Positions 8,629 to 15,592 of a stretch of DNA of 51,490 nt are shown here, piece by piece. Origin of the DNA: Actinoplanes sp. KI2 (GTDB taxonomy: Bacteria; Actinomycetota; Actinomycetes; Mycobacteriales; Micromonosporaceae); NCBI RefSeq assembly GCF_025630775.1, contig NZ_JAOSZE010000061.1, forward strand, positions 1 through 51,490, written 5' to 3'. Made by a program: the position numbers and the translations under genes. The number at the start of each line of letters is the position of its first letter. The stretch's first letter is position 1. The notes below the pieces were generated by a model, which saw nothing but the letters and a program-made list of their open reading frames with translations, was not told where the DNA came from and did not search any database.

Positions 8629-9225
8629 ATGACCGACCTGGTGCAGGACCAGACCTTCGCGGGCGCCGACTGGGCGCTCGAGGAGGTCGCCGGTGTCCGC
8701 TACGAGGACTGCGCTTTCCACGACGTCGACTGGTCCGAGGCGCGGCTCACCGGCTGCGTCTTCACCCACTGCACCTTCGGCAACGTCCGGTTCAACGCGG
8801 CCACCCTCGACCGGGTGGCGATCCTGCAGTCGACGCTCGAGCGCTGCAACTTCTTCGACGCCGCGCTGATCGGCTGCAAGCTGACCGGCAGCCAGTTCGT
8901 CGACTGTGGGCTGCGGCCGCTGACCGTGGACGGCGGCGACTGGGGCTTCGTGGCGCTGCGCGGGCAGAACCTGACCGCGGCGAAGCTGGGCGGCCTGCGG
9001 TTGCGGGAGGCGGACCTGACGGGCGCCGATCTGACCCGGGCCGACCTGCGCGGGGCCGACCTGGCCGGGGCGCGGCTCAAGGACGCCGTACTCAAGGGCG
9101 CCGATCTGCGCGGCGCCGATCTCGACCGGATCGAGCTGCGGGGCGTCGACCTCGGCGGCGCCAAGATCGACCTGGCGCAGGCCGCGCTGTTCGCCTCCGC
9201 GTACGGCGCGATCGTCTCGGCCTGA
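8629..9225 (+). CDS. Pentapeptide-repeat protein
   Basis: A 198-residue protein. The second half carries clear A(D/N)LxG-type pentapeptides (for example ADLTGADLTRADLRGADLAG), and the first half has a looser version with C/F at repeat positions (CAFHDV, CVFTHC, CNFFDA). Such proteins fold into a right-handed quadrilateral helix; some mimic DNA and bind gyrase, most have no known role. It begins eight bases after purH, so it is probably co-transcribed with the purine genes. Confidence 0.85.
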   Translation: MTDLVQDQTFAGADWALEEVAGVRYEDCAFHDVDWSEARLTGCVFTHCTFGNVRFNAATLDRVAILQSTLERCNFFDAALIGCKLTGSQFVDCGLRPLTVDGGDWGFVALRGQNLTAAKLGGLRLREADLTGADLTRADLRGADLAGARLKDAVLKGADLRGADLDRIELRGVDLGGAKIDLAQAALFASAYGAIVSA

Positions 9226-9330
9226 GCCCGAAGTGGCTTACTTCGCGTTCAGCCGACCGGCGGGAAACGCCCCGTTAACCGACTGATACGGTCCGGAAAA
9301 GTGGCCCCGGAGACTGGGAGTGAGAGAGCT

Positions 9331-10281
9331 ATGGGCAAGAAGGTAACCGTCGTAGGCGCCGGTTTCTACGGCTCGACGACGGCGCAGCGTCTGGCCGAGT
9401 ACGACATCTTCGACACCGTGGTGCTCACCGACATCATCGACGGCAAGCCGGCCGGCCTCGCCCTCGATCTCAACCAGTCCCGGCCGATCGAGGGCTTCGA
9501 GACCACGGTCGTGGGTGTCACCACCGGCCCGAACGGCGAGGGCTACGAGGCGATCGAGGGCTCGGACGTCGTGGTCGTCACCGCCGGCCTGCCGCGCAAG
9601 CCCGGCATGAGCCGGATGGACCTGCTCGAGGTCAACGCGAAGATCGTCCGCCAGGTCGCCGAGAACATCGCGAAGTACGCGCCCAACGCCGTGGTCATCG
9701 TGGTGTCCAACCCGGTCGACGAGATGACCGCGCTGGCCCAGATCGCCACCCAGTTCCCGAAGAACCGGGTCTTCGGCCAGGCCGGCGTGCTGGACACCGC
9801 CCGCTTCACCAACTCGATCGCCGAGACCCTCGCGGTGCCGGTGAAGAGCGTCAAGGCGCTCACCCTCGGCTCGCACGGCGACACCATGGTGCCGGTCCCC
9901 TCGCGCTGCACGGTCGACGGCAAGCCGCTGTCCGACCTGCTTCCGGCCGAGAAGATCGAGGAGCTCGTGGTCCGCACCCGCAACGGCGGCGCCGAGGTGG
10001 TCGCGCTGCTCAAGACCGGTTCGGCGTACTACGCGCCGTCGGCGGCCGCGGCCCGGATGGCCAAGGCGGTCATCGAGGACTCCGGCGAGACCCTCCCGGT
10101 CTGCGCCTGGGTCGACGGCGAGTACGGCATCTCCGGCGTGTACCTGGGCGTCGAGGCGCAGATCGGCCGGGACGGCATCAAGCGGGTCGTCGAGGAGAAG
10201 CTGACCGACTCCGAGGTCGCCGGTCTCAAGGAGGCGGCCGAGGCGGTCCGCGCCAAGCAGGCGGACGTCGCGAACCTCTGA
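9331..10281 (+). CDS. mdh: Malate dehydrogenase (LDH-like class)
   Basis: A 316-residue NAD-dependent enzyme of the TCA cycle (malate to oxaloacetate). The Rossmann start KKVTVVGAGFYGSTTAQRLA is followed by D38 in VVLTDI (NAD preference), the substrate loop LPRKPGMSRMDLL, VSNPVDEMT and the catalytic His region TLGSHGDTMVP. ATG 9331 begins the conserved domain; the upstream in-frame GTG at 9301 adds ten odd residues. A leading gap of about 105 bases separates it from the pentapeptide gene and should carry its promoter. A strong terminator follows. Confidence 0.95.
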   Translation: MGKKVTVVGAGFYGSTTAQRLAEYDIFDTVVLTDIIDGKPAGLALDLNQSRPIEGFETTVVGVTTGPNGEGYEAIEGSDVVVVTAGLPRKPGMSRMDLLEVNAKIVRQVAENIAKYAPNAVVIVVSNPVDEMTALAQIATQFPKNRVFGQAGVLDTARFTNSIAETLAVPVKSVKALTLGSHGDTMVPVPSRCTVDGKPLSDLLPAEKIEELVVRTRNGGAEVVALLKTGSAYYAPSAAAARMAKAVIEDSGETLPVCAWVDGEYGISGVYLGVEAQIGRDGIKRVVEEKLTDSEVAGLKEAAEAVRAKQADVANL

Positions 10282-10293
10282 CAGCTCTTACGG

Positions 10294-10324
10294 AAAGGGC
10301 CGGGGCGATGCGCCCCGGCCCTTT
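10294..10324. terminator. Strong bidirectional terminator between mdh and the MBL-fold gene
   Basis: A perfect 14-bp stem (AAAGGGCCGGGGCG at 10294-10307 with its complement at 10311-10324), a 3-base loop, and T-rich and A-rich edges. It lies between convergent genes and suits termination from both sides. Confidence 0.85.
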
Positions 10325-10431
10325 CTTGCTGCAGCTGCCGGTCTTGCTGCAGCTGCCGGTCTTGCTGCAGCTGCCGGTCTTGCTGCAGCTGCCGGTCTTG
10401 CTGCAGCCGCCGGTCTTGTTACAGCCGCCGG
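10324..10431. repeat. 18-bp tandem repeat, six copies, touching the 3' end of the MBL-fold gene
   Basis: Six back-to-back copies of an 18-base unit (TCTTGCTGCAGCTGCCGG) at 10324, 10342, 10360, 10378, 10396 and 10414. The first four are identical, the fifth has one change, and the sixth has several and contains the stop codon of the reverse-strand gene. The unit is a multiple of three, so read-through would add a repeating QDRQLQ tail. Each unit carries overlapping CTGCAG and CAGCTG palindromes. Confidence 0.95.
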
Positions 10432-11219
10432 AACGCCTCGCCCAGATGGGAGACGGCCAGTGTCATGCCTCGGGCGGCCGCCTCCCCGACGACCCGCCTG
10501 CGGGTGGCCCGGGCCTGATCGGGGTCCATGTCGCTCGCATAGGCCAGCTCGGGGTCGAGCAGCTGAATCATGTGGACGGCCAGGTCACCGGCGACCAGCA
10601 GGCTCTCGTCGCCGTCCTCGGCCAGCACCGACTGATGGCCGGGGGTGTGACCCGGCGTAGCGACGACGCGGACCCCCTCGGCGACCGGCGCGTCGCCGGC
10701 CAGCACCTGCAGGCGGCCCTGGGCCAGCAGCGGCTCGATCAGCACGTCGTACTGGCCGGCCTGGTCTCTGTTCGCCTTGTACACATCCACATCGGCCTGC
10801 TGCACGACGACGCGGGCCCCGGTGAACGGGGAGTCGTGCGGGACGGCCCAGCCCACGTGGTCGTTGTGCAGGTGGGTCAGGACGATCGCGGTGACCTCGG
10901 CGGGGGCGATGCCGGCCGCCGCGAGCTCGGCGGGGAGGTGGCCGGGGACGGGGGCCCAGTCGGCGGCCAACGAGCCGGCCGGCCCGATGCCCGCGTCGAC
11001 CAGGGTGACCGGGCCGTCGGCCACCCGAATCGCGTAGCTGCGGAAGCGCAGCCACCACTCGCCGGACGACGTCACGGCGGCCGGATCGGCCGCGTCGGCG
11101 GTGGCCCACTGCTCAGGCGTCGCATCGGGGAACGCCTCGGCACGAGGCAGGAAGAACGGGCCGGCGGCATCCTCCAGGGCGACGATCGTGAGCTTTCCGG
11201 CGCGGTGGGTCAGCGGCAT
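10419..11219 (-). CDS. Metallo-beta-lactamase-fold hydrolase
   Basis: A 266-residue MBL-fold enzyme with the metal-binding motif THLHNDH (HxHxDH), then TPGHTPGH and VAGDLAVH for the other ligands. The family includes lactonases, glyoxalase II-like and arylsulfatase-like enzymes; the substrate cannot be told from sequence. I chose ATG 11219 (MPLTHRAGKL) because it starts the domain; an upstream ATG adds a poor leader, and no strong ribosome site is seen for either. The stop codon is inside the last unit of an 18-bp tandem repeat. Divergent from icd, with an AcnR-like palindrome between them. Confidence 0.85.
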   Translation of the reverse strand: MPLTHRAGKLTIVALEDAAGPFFLPRAEAFPDATPEQWATADAADPAAVTSSGEWWLRFRSYAIRVADGPVTLVDAGIGPAGSLAADWAPVPGHLPAELAAAGIAPAEVTAIVLTHLHNDHVGWAVPHDSPFTGARVVVQQADVDVYKANRDQAGQYDVLIEPLLAQGRLQVLAGDAPVAEGVRVVATPGHTPGHQSVLAEDGDESLLVAGDLAVHMIQLLDPELAYASDMDPDQARATRRRVVGEAAARGMTLAVSHLGEAFRRL

Positions 11220-11317
11220 GGGGAGATTCTGTCGCGTGCGTGGCTCGTCGTGCGTGTCCATTTGCCAAGCTGTGGATAACGCCAGGTCGGGGGCGGTCGA
11301 CGATCTTTCCCGGCCGG

Positions 11318-11335
11318 GCAGTACGCTCGTACTGC
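11318..11335. promoter_or_regulatory. Palindromic operator upstream of icd, AcnR-type motif
   Basis: GCAGTACG-CT-CGTACTGC is a perfect inverted repeat. The core CAGTACG-NN-CGTACTG occurs a second time in this window at 20294-20309. As I recall, the operator of the TetR-type aconitase repressor AcnR in Corynebacterium glutamicum is CAGNACnnncGTACTG, which both sites fit. The site is 33 bases before the icd ATG and about 100 bases before the divergent MBL gene. TetR binding here is an inference. Confidence 0.65.
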
Positions 11336-11368
11336 TAAACACGATTTTCGGGAGAGGAGCGCCGGCCG

Positions 11369-12583
11369 ATGGCGAAGATCAAGGTCACAAACCCGGTCGT
11401 GGAGCTCGACGGCGACGAGATGACCCGGATCATCTGGAAGCAGATCCGGGAGCAGCTGATCCTGCCCTACCTCGATGTCCCCCTCGAGTACTACGACCTG
11501 TCGATCCAGCACCGCGACGAGACCGACGACCAGGTGACGATCGATGCGGCCAACGCCATCAAGCGGCACGGCGTCGGCGTGAAATGCGCCACGATCACAC
11601 CGGACGAGGCGCGGGTCGACGAGTTCGGCCTCAAGAAGATGTGGCGCTCGCCGAACGGCACGATCCGCAACATCCTCGGCGGCGTGGTCTTCCGCGAGCC
11701 GATCATCATGTCGAACGTACCGAGGCTGGTACCCGGCTGGACCAAGCCGATCATCATCGGCCGGCACGCGCACGGCGACCAGTACAAGGCGACCGACTTC
11801 GTGGCCCCCTCGGCCGGCACGCTCACCATGACCTTCACGCCGCAGGACGGCTCGGAGCCGATCGAGCTGCACGTCGCCGACTTCCCGGCCGGCGGCGTCG
11901 GCATGGGCATGTACAACTTCGACGAGTCGATCCGCGACTTCGCGCGCGCCTCGTTCCGGTACGGCCTGGCCCGCAACTACCCGGTCTACCTCTCCACCAA
12001 GAACACGATCCTGAAGGCGTACGACGGCCGGTTCAAGGACCTGTTCGCCGAGATCTTCGAGACCGAGTTCGCCGAGGACTTCCGCAAGGCCGGGCTCACG
12101 TACGAGCACCGGCTGATCGACGACATGGTCGCCGCCGCGCTGAAGTGGGAGGGCGGCTACGTCTGGGCCTGCAAGAACTACGACGGCGACGTGCAGTCCG
12201 ACACCGTGGCCCAGGGCTTCGGCTCACTCGGCCTGATGACCAGCGTGCTGATGACGCCGGACGGCCGGACCGTCGAGGCCGAGGCCGCGCACGGCACGGT
12301 CACCCGGCACTACCGCCAGTGGCAGAAGGGCGAGAAGACGTCGACCAACCCGGTCGCGTCGATCTTCGCCTGGACCGGCGGCCTCAAGCACCGCGGCGTG
12401 CTCGACGGCACCCCCGAGGTCAGCCAGTTCGCCGAGGCGCTCGAGCAGGTCTGCGTCGAGACGGTCGAGGGCGGCCAGATGACCAAGGACCTCGCGCTGC
12501 TGATCTCGCGCGACGCCCCCTGGCTCAGCACCGACGAGTTCATGAACGCCCTGGACGAGAATTTGGCGCGCAAACTCAGCTGA
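11369..12583 (+). CDS. icd: NADP-dependent isocitrate dehydrogenase
   Basis: A 404-residue homodimer-type IDH (the eukaryote-like subfamily), oxidising isocitrate to 2-oxoglutarate. Conserved stretches are VVELDGDEMTRIIW, the substrate loop SPNGTIRNILGG, IIIGRHAHGDQYKATDF, the catalytic Tyr region SFRYGLARNYPVY, KWEGGYVWACKNYDGDVQSD and the nucleotide loop EAAHGTVTRHYRQ. Length is typical. GGGAGAGGAG precedes the ATG. It has an AcnR-like palindrome upstream and a 75-bp tandem repeat that starts in its last codons. Confidence 0.96.
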   Translation: MAKIKVTNPVVELDGDEMTRIIWKQIREQLILPYLDVPLEYYDLSIQHRDETDDQVTIDAANAIKRHGVGVKCATITPDEARVDEFGLKKMWRSPNGTIRNILGGVVFREPIIMSNVPRLVPGWTKPIIIGRHAHGDQYKATDFVAPSAGTLTMTFTPQDGSEPIELHVADFPAGGVGMGMYNFDESIRDFARASFRYGLARNYPVYLSTKNTILKAYDGRFKDLFAEIFETEFAEDFRKAGLTYEHRLIDDMVAAALKWEGGYVWACKNYDGDVQSDTVAQGFGSLGLMTSVLMTPDGRTVEAEAAHGTVTRHYRQWQKGEKTSTNPVASIFAWTGGLKHRGVLDGTPEVSQFAEALEQVCVETVEGGQMTKDLALLISRDAPWLSTDEFMNALDENLARKLS

Positions 12584-12816
12584 GCTGGCTGGTGCTGCGG
12601 GGCGTTTGGTTGCGGTCGACCAGGTGAGTCGCGTGGGGGTCTGTCCCGTGTGGCTGTGCCGGCTGGTGTCGCGGGGCGTTTGGTTGCGGTTGGCCGGGTG
12701 AGTCACGTGGGTTGACTGTCCCGTGCGGCTGAGCTGGCTGGTGTCGCGGGGCGTTTGGTTGCGGTTGGCCGGGTGAGTCACGTGGGGGGACTGTCCCGTG
12801 CGGCTGAGCTGGCTGG
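12579..12816. repeat. 75-bp tandem repeat starting at the end of icd
   Basis: Three nearly identical units at 12579-12652, 12653-12727 and 12728-12802, plus a 14-base partial unit (12803-12816). Each includes GGGGCGTTTGGTTGCGGT and GTGAGTC-CGTGGG. The first unit starts two bases before the icd stop codon, so the gene end is part of the repeat. There are no spacers between units, so this is not a CRISPR array. No reading frame of note is present. Confidence 0.9.
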
Positions 12817-12941
12817 CTTCGCTTCGCTCCGCGGGCGATCGCCCCCTTGAGGCTGATGAGGAGAGGCCGGTTTTCGGTACCGCAAACCCCGCGGTGCCGA
12901 AAATCGGCCTCTCCTCATCAGCGGGGCGATCGCGGGCCGTT
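12809..12941. repeat. Large hairpin element, copy 1
   Basis: Conserved left end CTGGCTGGCT-CGCTTCGCTCC, then GCGATCGCCCC (12835-12845), a long paired stem, and GGGGCGATCGC (12923-12933) with GGGCCGTT at the right end. The stem is 12852-12883 with 12891-12922: 32 positions, all pairing with two G-T wobbles, and loop AAACCCC. Copy 2 is at 14811-14947 in the same orientation. No transposase is near. Confidence 0.85.
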
Positions 12942-13038
12942 CCCTGATGGGGAGTCCCCAGTAAAAGGGGGTCTGGGTGGCGTAAAAGGTGGGATCTTTG
13001 TCGTTGCGGTCATTGTGGGGCGCCGCGACGATCGAGGC
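12942..13038 (+). promoter_or_regulatory. Promoter region of the GlxA-type regulator
   Basis: The spacer between the hairpin element and the GlxA gene. It holds two direct copies of GTAAAAGG at 12961 and 12982, exactly 21 bases apart, which could be same-face binding sites for the regulator itself. The -35/-10 boxes are not clear. Confidence 0.3.
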
Positions 13039-13956
13039 ATGGGTCACCACGTGCAGGTTGTGCTCTTTGACGGGGTGCAGAGCCTTGATGTGACGGGTCC
13101 GGTGGAGGTTTTCAGCTACGCCGGTGGCTATCGCGTGACGACCGCCAGCATTGGCGGTGCGGCCGTGCGCACGTCGAGCGGGCTGCACATAATGCCTGAT
13201 CACGCTTTATCGGATAAGTCGGACACGCTGATCGTTCCGGGCGGCGAGGGCACCCGTGAGCCGCCCGCCGACCTGGTCGCCTGGCTCCGCGCCCACGGCG
13301 ACAAACCCGGGCGCGTCATGTCCGTCTGCACCGGCGCCTTCCTTCTCGCCGAGGCCGGCCTCCTCGACGGCCGCAGGGCCACCACCCACTGGCTGTACTG
13401 CGAGACGCTGCGCAGCCGCCACCCCAAGGTCGACGTCGACCCCGAGCCGATCTTCATCCGGGACGGCCGGATCGCCACCTCGGCCGGCGTCACCACCGGC
13501 ATCGACCTCGCGCTCGCCCTGGTCGAGGAGGACCGCGGCCGCGACGTCGCGCTCGCCATCGCCCGCGGGCTGGTCATGTTCCTGCGCCGGCCGGGCGGGC
13601 AGAGCCAGTTCAGCGCCCCGCTCTCCGGCCAGGTCGCGCACCGCGAGCCGGTGCGCGACGTCCAGCGGCTGATCGCCGAGCATCCCGAGGCCGACCTCTC
13701 GGTGCCCGCGCTCGCCGCCGCCGCGAGCCTCTCGCCCCGGCAGTTCAGCCGGGCGTTCACCGCCGAGACCGGGGTTTCGCCGGGTCGCTATGTCGATCGC
13801 GTACGCCTGGAAACCGCCCGCCGCCTCCTGGAGGACACCGCCGACGGGGTGGCCGAGGTGGCCCGCAAGGCCGGCTACGGCACCGCCGAGGCCATGCGCC
13901 GCGCCTTCCGGCAGGCCCTCGACGTCTCCCCGGCCGAGTACCGCCGCCGCTTCTAA
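13039..13956 (+). CDS. GlxA-family transcriptional regulator (DJ-1/PfpI domain plus AraC HTH)
   Basis: A 305-residue protein with an N-terminal DJ-1/PfpI-like sensor domain (residues ~1-185: VVLFDGVQSLDVTGPVEVF, nucleophile-elbow region SVCTGAFLLAEAGLL) and a C-terminal AraC-type double HTH (~215-300: SLSPRQFSRAFTAETGVSPGRYVDRVRLE, then VARKAGYGTAEAMRRAFRQAL). GlxA-type regulators usually control a nearby DJ-1-like or small-molecule enzyme; the adjacent gene is such a protein. ATG 13039 begins the conserved domain. The ligand is not predictable. Confidence 0.9.
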   Translation: MGHHVQVVLFDGVQSLDVTGPVEVFSYAGGYRVTTASIGGAAVRTSSGLHIMPDHALSDKSDTLIVPGGEGTREPPADLVAWLRAHGDKPGRVMSVCTGAFLLAEAGLLDGRRATTHWLYCETLRSRHPKVDVDPEPIFIRDGRIATSAGVTTGIDLALALVEEDRGRDVALAIARGLVMFLRRPGGQSQFSAPLSGQVAHREPVRDVQRLIAEHPEADLSVPALAAAASLSPRQFSRAFTAETGVSPGRYVDRVRLETARRLLEDTADGVAEVARKAGYGTAEAMRRAFRQALDVSPAEYRRRF

Positions 13957-13968
13957 AGGAGCCGAACC

Positions 13969-14601
13969 ATGAAGACCACGATCCTGCTGTACGACCGGAT
14001 GACCGCCCTCGACGCGGTAGGTCCCTACGAGGTGCTCAGCCGATTCCCCGGCAACGAGGTGCTGTTCGTCGCCGATCGGGCCGGCCCGGTGCGCACCGAC
14101 ACCGGCTTCCTGACGCTGGTCGCCGACGCGTCCCTGGACGAGGCGCCCGCGGCCGACATCATCCTGGTGCCGGGCGGCTTCGCGCCGCCGCTGCGGACGG
14201 GCCCGGTGCACGAGTGGCTGCGCGCCGCGGACGCCGCCTCGACCTGGACCACCTCGGTCTGTGTCGGCTCGCTCGTCCTGGGCGCGGCCGGCCTGCTGGC
14301 GGGGCGCCGGGCGACCTCGCACTGGATGACGCTGGACAACCTGACCGGGTACGGCGCGATGCCGGCCGCCGAGCGGGTGGTCATCGACGGCAAGTACGCC
14401 ACCGCGGCCGGCGTCTCGGCGGGCATCGACCTGGCGCTGACGCTGGTCGGCGAGATCGCCGGCCCGGAGGCGGCGATGGCCATCCAACTGGGCATCGAGT
14501 ACGACCCGGCGCCGCCCTTCGAGGCCGGCTCGCCGGCGAAGGCGCCGGACCCGATCGTCGCCTTCCTCCGCGAGAACCGCGACCTAGTTGTCCGACTTTA
14601 A
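13969..14601 (+). CDS. DJ-1/PfpI family protein
   Basis: A 210-residue protein of one DJ-1/PfpI domain. It shares architecture with the sensor half of the gene upstream: ILLYDRMTALDAVGPYEVL, the elbow SVCVGSLVLGAAGLLAGRRATSH with a candidate nucleophile Cys, and VSAGIDLALTLV. Related proteins include isonitrile hydratases and GlxA partners. AAAGGAG lies seven bases before the ATG and twelve bases separate it from the regulator, so the two form an operon. The substrate is unknown. Confidence 0.88.
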   Translation: MKTTILLYDRMTALDAVGPYEVLSRFPGNEVLFVADRAGPVRTDTGFLTLVADASLDEAPAADIILVPGGFAPPLRTGPVHEWLRAADAASTWTTSVCVGSLVLGAAGLLAGRRATSHWMTLDNLTGYGAMPAAERVVIDGKYATAAGVSAGIDLALTLVGEIAGPEAAMAIQLGIEYDPAPPFEAGSPAKAPDPIVAFLRENRDLVVRL

Positions 14602-14810
14602 ACCTATGCGGCAAATCGCACGGTTATTCCCGTAACCTGTGGTTCTGGCCGTCGTTTTTCCCAGCGAAACGGACGCTGGTCGTGTCGCCGAGGGCTCTTC
14701 GCCCAAACCGATGGCCGCCTTGTCCCGGGCGCCGCTCGGTTCCCCCCGGATTGCCGGACGCGGTCAGCGCCTTCCTGCGGGGGGCCTTGTCCCAGGCCCC
14801 CCGCCCTCTA
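14602..14810. terminator. Intergenic stretch with a strong hairpin (14777-14804)
   Basis: After the DJ-1 gene there is about 175 bases with no recognisable gene, then a perfect 11-bp stem GCGGGGGGCCT (14777-14787) with 14794-14804 and a 6-base loop. It could terminate the GlxA-DJ-1 operon. It sits directly before hairpin element copy 2. Confidence 0.5.
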
Positions 14811-14947
14811 CTGGCTGGCTCCGCTTCGCTCCGCGGGCGATCGCCCCTTTCAGGCCGATGAGGAGTCAGCCGATTTCCCGGCGTCGCACACCCCGCGACG
14901 ACGGGAAATCGACTGCCTCCTCATCGGCGGGGCGATCGCGGGCCGTT
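14811..14947. repeat. Large hairpin element, copy 2
   Basis: Same ends as copy 1: CTGGCTGGCT-CGCTTCGCTCC, GCGATCGCCCC (14837-14847), GGGGCGATCGC (14929-14939), GGGCCGTT. The arms 14854-14887 and 14895-14928 pair with three mismatches around loop ACACCCC. Beyond GATGAGGAG the arm sequence differs from copy 1 while pairing is kept. Both copies run in the same direction and bracket the GlxA/DJ-1 gene pair. Confidence 0.85.
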
Positions 14948-15014
14948 GAGTGATACGGGGCACCCTGCAGATCGCGACTGAGGTGGGAGGTCCCGGAGAT
15001 CGCGGTGGTGGTGG

Positions 15015-15548
15015 CTATTGGCCGATTCGGCCGTCTATTCGCTCGCGTAGGAAGTCGGCGTGGCCGTTGTGGCGGGCGTACTCCTCGATCATGTGGACCA
15101 GCACCTCGCGCAGGGCCAGGCCGCCGTCGCCGACGTAGCCGAGGTCGTCGATCGAGTCGACGTAGTCCTCGGCGAAGGCGATCTCGGACCGCCAGGTCGC
15201 GAACGCCTCGTCGACCACCGCGGGGTCGGCGATCGCACCGTGGAAGTCGAAATCGTGGTCGTCGGGCAGGCGGTAGTGGCGCTGCGCCTGGAAGCCTGCC
15301 ATGTGCACCCGGAACCAGTTCTGCTCGACCCGGGCCATGTGGCGCACGAGCCCGAGCAGCGACATCGGCGACGGCTCGACCGCCCTGGCGGCCAGCTCCG
15401 AAGCGTCCAGGTCGGCGCATTTCAGCTCGAGCGTCAGCCGCTGGTCGCGGAGGTAACCGATGAGCGTGTCCCGCTCGCCGGTGAAGCCGCCGTCGGTGCG
15501 CGGGTCGTCCTCCGGCGTGACGAACATGTTGGACCAGGCGAATCCCAT
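15015..15548 (-). CDS. DinB-family protein (DUF664 type)
   Basis: A 177-residue protein with the four-helix DinB/DUF664 pattern. Candidate metal ligands are the His in LLGLVRHMARVEQNWF and the HxxxH-like pair near the C-terminus (EEYARHNGHADFLRERIDG). The C-terminal motif ARHNGHAD is typical. Many such actinobacterial proteins are thiol-dependent transferases using mycothiol, but the substrate is unknown. GGAG precedes the ATG. It is 44 bases downstream of galT on the same strand, with a palindrome between them that may give separate control. Confidence 0.85.
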   Translation of the reverse strand: MGFAWSNMFVTPEDDPRTDGGFTGERDTLIGYLRDQRLTLELKCADLDASELAARAVEPSPMSLLGLVRHMARVEQNWFRVHMAGFQAQRHYRLPDDHDFDFHGAIADPAVVDEAFATWRSEIAFAEDYVDSIDDLGYVGDGGLALREVLVHMIEEYARHNGHADFLRERIDGRIGQ

Positions 15549-15572
15549 AACTCCGACCCTCTAGGAAGGAAT

Positions 15573-15589
15573 CATGGTTGGCAACCGTG
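15573..15589. promoter_or_regulatory. Palindrome upstream of the DinB gene
   Basis: CATGGTTG-G-CAACCGTG pairs at seven of eight positions about a single central base. It sits in the 44-base gap between the galT stop and the DinB start, and looks like a dimeric repressor site. No matching regulator gene is adjacent other than the DeoR gene. Confidence 0.4.
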
Positions 15590-15592
15590 CTT

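Noticed and set aside
10308..11279. Forward-strand frame (323 codons) starting MRPGPFLLQLPVLLQLPV
   Set aside because: The repeated LLQLPV comes from the 18-bp tandem repeat and the rest is antisense to the MBL-fold gene.
12579..12816. Possible CRISPR array
   Set aside because: Units are contiguous 75-bp repeats with no unique spacers and no cas genes.
12809..14947. Composite transposon
   Set aside because: The hairpin copies are short and same-direction, with no transposase, no terminal inverted repeats and no visible target duplication.
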